This document shows, in pieces, positions 62,019 through 64,000 of a stretch of 64,000 nt of DNA. Where the stretch lies: positions 1 to 64,000 of the forward strand of contig JAXHVA010000005.1 in assembly GCA_034189035.1 (NCBI GenBank), given 5' to 3'. How positions within the stretch are numbered: the stretch's first letter is position 1; each line of letters opens with the position of its first letter. Below the pieces are notes generated by a model. The model worked only from the letters and a program-made list of their open reading frames with translations. It was not told where the DNA came from and did no database searches. A program made the position numbers and the translations under genes. The stretch is from JAUXFK01 sp034189035. GTDB lineage: Bacteria > Desulfobacterota > UBA8473.

Positions 62019-63575
62019 TTACTCCCATTCAATCGTGCTTGGAGGTTTGGAAGATATATCATATACTACCCTGTTAACCCCTTTTACCTCATTGATGATT
62101 CGATTCGCCAGCTTGCCAAGGAATTCGTAAGGAAGCTTTACCCAATCTGCGGTCATACCATCGAGACTCTGGACAACTCGAAGTGCGATAGCATTTTCGT
62201 ATGTCCTCTCATCTCCCATAACACCGACTGTCTTAATAGGGAGAAGAACAGCAAAGGACTGCCAAATCTGACTGTAACATTCTGTCTTTCTAACCTCTTT
62301 TGAAACGATAGAGTCCGCTTCTCTTAGAATCGACAATCTCTCTTTTGTTACCTTACCGAGTATTCTCACAGCCAACCCAGGGCCAGGAAAAGGCTGCCTG
62401 TTTATTATTTCATCAGGCAATCCCAATTCAGATCCTGCAATCCTGACCTCATCTTTAAAGAGCTCTCTCAATGGTTCAATCAATTTTAGGTTCATATTTT
62501 CCGGAAGCCCTCCAACATTGTGATGGCTCTTGATTGTGGCTGATGGTCCCTTAAATGAAACACTCTCTATTACATCAGGATAGAGTGTTCCCTGTGCAAG
62601 ATACTCAACTTCTCCAATAGCTTCAGCCTCCTTTTCGAACAGATAGATAAACTCATTTCCTATGATTTTTCTTTTCTGCTCAGGGTCTGTAATGCCCTCC
62701 AGTTTTTGCAGGAAAGTATTTTCAGCATCGATATAATGGAGGTTCATTTTATAATTCTTACCAAAGACTGCCCTTACTTCCTTTGCTTCATCCTTTCTCA
62801 GCAAACCATTATTAACAAAGACACATACGAGTTGATCACCAATCGCTTTATGGAGGAGTACCGCTACTACAGATGAATCAACACCTCCACTCAATGCACA
62901 AATGACTTTTTTATTTTTTATCTCCGTTCTGATCTTGTCAATAGAGTTCTCGATAAAAGACCCCATAGTCCAATTCGGAAGGCATTTACATACATGGTTC
63001 AAAAAATTTTTGAGGATTTCCATGCCTTTTGGGGTATGAGCAACCTCTGGATGAAATTGAATTCCAAATATCCTCGATTCTCTATCCTTTATAGCTGCAA
63101 TAGGGGAATTTTCACTATGAGCGATGGAAGTAAAACCCGGGGGCATGGTCTGGATCTTATCCCCATGGCTCATCCATACATCGATTGAAGAGTTATTCTC
63201 AAAGCCAACGAATAGATCTGTAAAATCATCTATCTTCAGTTTTGTCTGTCCGTATTCACCCTTGAGTGAACCTTTAACCCTTCCTCCTAAAAGGTGGGCT
63301 ATACACTGCATTCCATAGCAAATCCCAAGGATTGGGATGGCCAATTTAAATATATCTAAAGAACAATTAGGGGCTTTTTCACTGTAGACACTGGAAGGGC
63401 CTCCTGAGAGGATAATGCCTTTGGGATTAAATCTCTCAATCTCCTCTAGGCGGATAGTATAGGGTTGAATTTCACAGTATACCCTGCATTCTCGAACCCT
63501 TCTTGCGATTAACTGGGTGTATTGAGAACCAAAGTCTAAAACGAGTATTTTATCTTTATGAATATCAACTGACAC
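62019..63575 (-). CDS. guaA: GMP synthase (glutamine-hydrolysing)
   Basis: A 518-aa enzyme that makes GMP from XMP, glutamine and ATP. The glutaminase triad is Cys86 in GICYGMQ, and His175 and Glu177 in FHPEVAH. The ATP-pyrophosphatase P-loop is SGGVDSS (229-235). The C-terminal dimer domain ends KPPSTIEWE, the conserved end. A GTG at 63575 is used as the start. It is next to guaB in the guanine branch of purine synthesis, which links to the salvage cluster at 4119-9235. Confidence 0.95.
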   Translation of the reverse strand: MSVDIHKDKILVLDFGSQYTQLIARRVRECRVYCEIQPYTIRLEEIERFNPKGIILSGGPSSVYSEKAPNCSLDIFKLAIPILGICYGMQCIAHLLGGRVKGSLKGEYGQTKLKIDDFTDLFVGFENNSSIDVWMSHGDKIQTMPPGFTSIAHSENSPIAAIKDRESRIFGIQFHPEVAHTPKGMEILKNFLNHVCKCLPNWTMGSFIENSIDKIRTEIKNKKVICALSGGVDSSVVAVLLHKAIGDQLVCVFVNNGLLRKDEAKEVRAVFGKNYKMNLHYIDAENTFLQKLEGITDPEQKRKIIGNEFIYLFEKEAEAIGEVEYLAQGTLYPDVIESVSFKGPSATIKSHHNVGGLPENMNLKLIEPLRELFKDEVRIAGSELGLPDEIINRQPFPGPGLAVRILGKVTKERLSILREADSIVSKEVRKTECYSQIWQSFAVLLPIKTVGVMGDERTYENAIALRVVQSLDGMTADWVKLPYEFLGKLANRIINEVKGVNRVVYDISSKPPSTIEWE

Positions 63576-63652
63576 ATCTATTTCTCTTGCTACCCATTTG
63601 CGATTATCGGTGTAATATAAAATATGTGCATTCTAAAGCACTTCAAATTGAT

Positions 63653-64000
63653 TTACTCGAGCCGATAGTTGGGTGCCTCTCTTGTAATGATAACATCATG
63701 GACATGGCTCTCTTTAAGACCGGATGGTGTTATCTTTAAAAATCTGGCTTTTGTGTGTAACTCATGGAGGTTCCTGCACCCCAAATACCCCATCCCAGCC
63801 TTTAGACCTCCTAACAACTGATAGATATTCGAAGAGAGAGATCCTCTGTAGGGAACCCTCCCTTCAATTCCTTCGGGAACGAGTTTTGCATCGTTTATTA
63901 CATCATCCTGAAAGTATCTGTCTTTGCTCCCCTTTTTCATCGCCTCTAAAGAACCCATTCCTCTGTATACCTTATAACTTCTTCCTTGAAAGATAACAGT
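63653..64000 (-). CDS. guaB: IMP dehydrogenase, C-terminal part (runs off the window)
   Basis: The frame is open from 64000 to a stop at 63653. It includes the conserved YRGMGSLEAMKKGSKDRYFQ region (the first MGSLEAM is internal, not a start), then KLVPEGIEGRVPYRG, with the flap Arg-Tyr part, and ends HVHDVIITREAPNYRLE. It makes XMP from IMP with NAD. Only the last 115 residues are in the window; the catalytic Cys is upstream. It precedes guaA by 77 bp. Confidence 0.92.
   Translation of the reverse strand, partial: TVIFQGRSYKVYRGMGSLEAMKKGSKDRYFQDDVINDAKLVPEGIEGRVPYRGSLSSNIYQLLGGLKAGMGYLGCRNLHELHTKARFLKITPSGLKESHVHDVIITREAPNYRLE

Noticed and set aside
1..64000. CRISPR array or cas genes
   Set aside because: No regularly spaced repeats and no Cas-like protein anywhere in the window.

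Overview
The window is an AT-rich stretch of a Gram-negative bacterial chromosome. Outer-membrane traits include an LPS heptosyltransferase, a Wza export lipoprotein, a Wzm/Wzt O-antigen transporter and a periplasmic AmiC-type amidase. Several radical SAM and B12-radical SAM proteins, MTA/SAH deaminase, a UPF0280 protein and the guaB-guaA-dnaE order fit an uncultured, probably anaerobic lineage of the Desulfobacterota or Nitrospirota kind. That placement is a low-confidence inference, since no rRNA or ribosomal protein gene is present.

Layout. (1) 1-3375, minus strand: a B12-type radical SAM protein, a WaaF-like heptosyltransferase and a second GT9-like protein that runs into a 110-bp palindromic foldback at the window edge; the natural continuation of that protein can be read on the opposite strand of the foldback. 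(2) 3376-4101: a gene-free stretch and tRNA-Arg(CCG). (3) 4119-9235: a nucleoside and methylthioadenosine salvage cluster (MTA/SAH deaminase, NCS2 purine permease, apt, MTA phosphorylase, purine nucleoside phosphorylase), then a UspA protein. (4) 9954-12174: radical SAM protein, methyltransferase and cupin. (5) 12401-16324, plus strand: zinc alcohol dehydrogenase, PHP phosphatase, two TPR proteins and a YidD-like protein, with a 48-bp tandem duplication across the last gene junction. (6) 16350-18647: a metallopeptidase-like remnant fold and an unusual ClpX-like AAA ATPase with a repeated small domain. (7) 18843-19790: a badly decayed IS4-family transposase.

(8) 19954-43531, minus strand: a roughly 23-kb surface-polysaccharide locus. 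It reads from a ribbon-helix-helix regulator through Wza, Wzc, a Wzy/ligase-type membrane protein, Wzm, Wzt and then many glycosyltransferases, methyltransferases, two sulfotransferases, a WbqC protein and a PIG-L deacetylase. A 51-residue membrane protein missed by length cut-offs is translationally coupled to one glycosyltransferase. The locus mixes ABC-transporter export (Wzm/Wzt), Wza/Wzc co-polymerase export and a Wzy-like protein, and the two sulfotransferases suggest a sulfated glycan.

(9) 43721-49676: a radical SAM/SPASM protein, a DegT aminotransferase, a degenerate HD-GYP protein, an ExeA-like ATPase, a WecA/MraY-type initiating transferase and a PilZ protein, which probably complete or regulate the polysaccharide system. 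(10) 49824-64000, minus strand: housekeeping genes for cell-wall hydrolysis (AmiC), DNA repair (UvrD/PcrA, MutS), LapA, HIT, YfcE-type phosphoesterase, UPF0280, DnaE, GuaA and the C-terminal part of GuaB.
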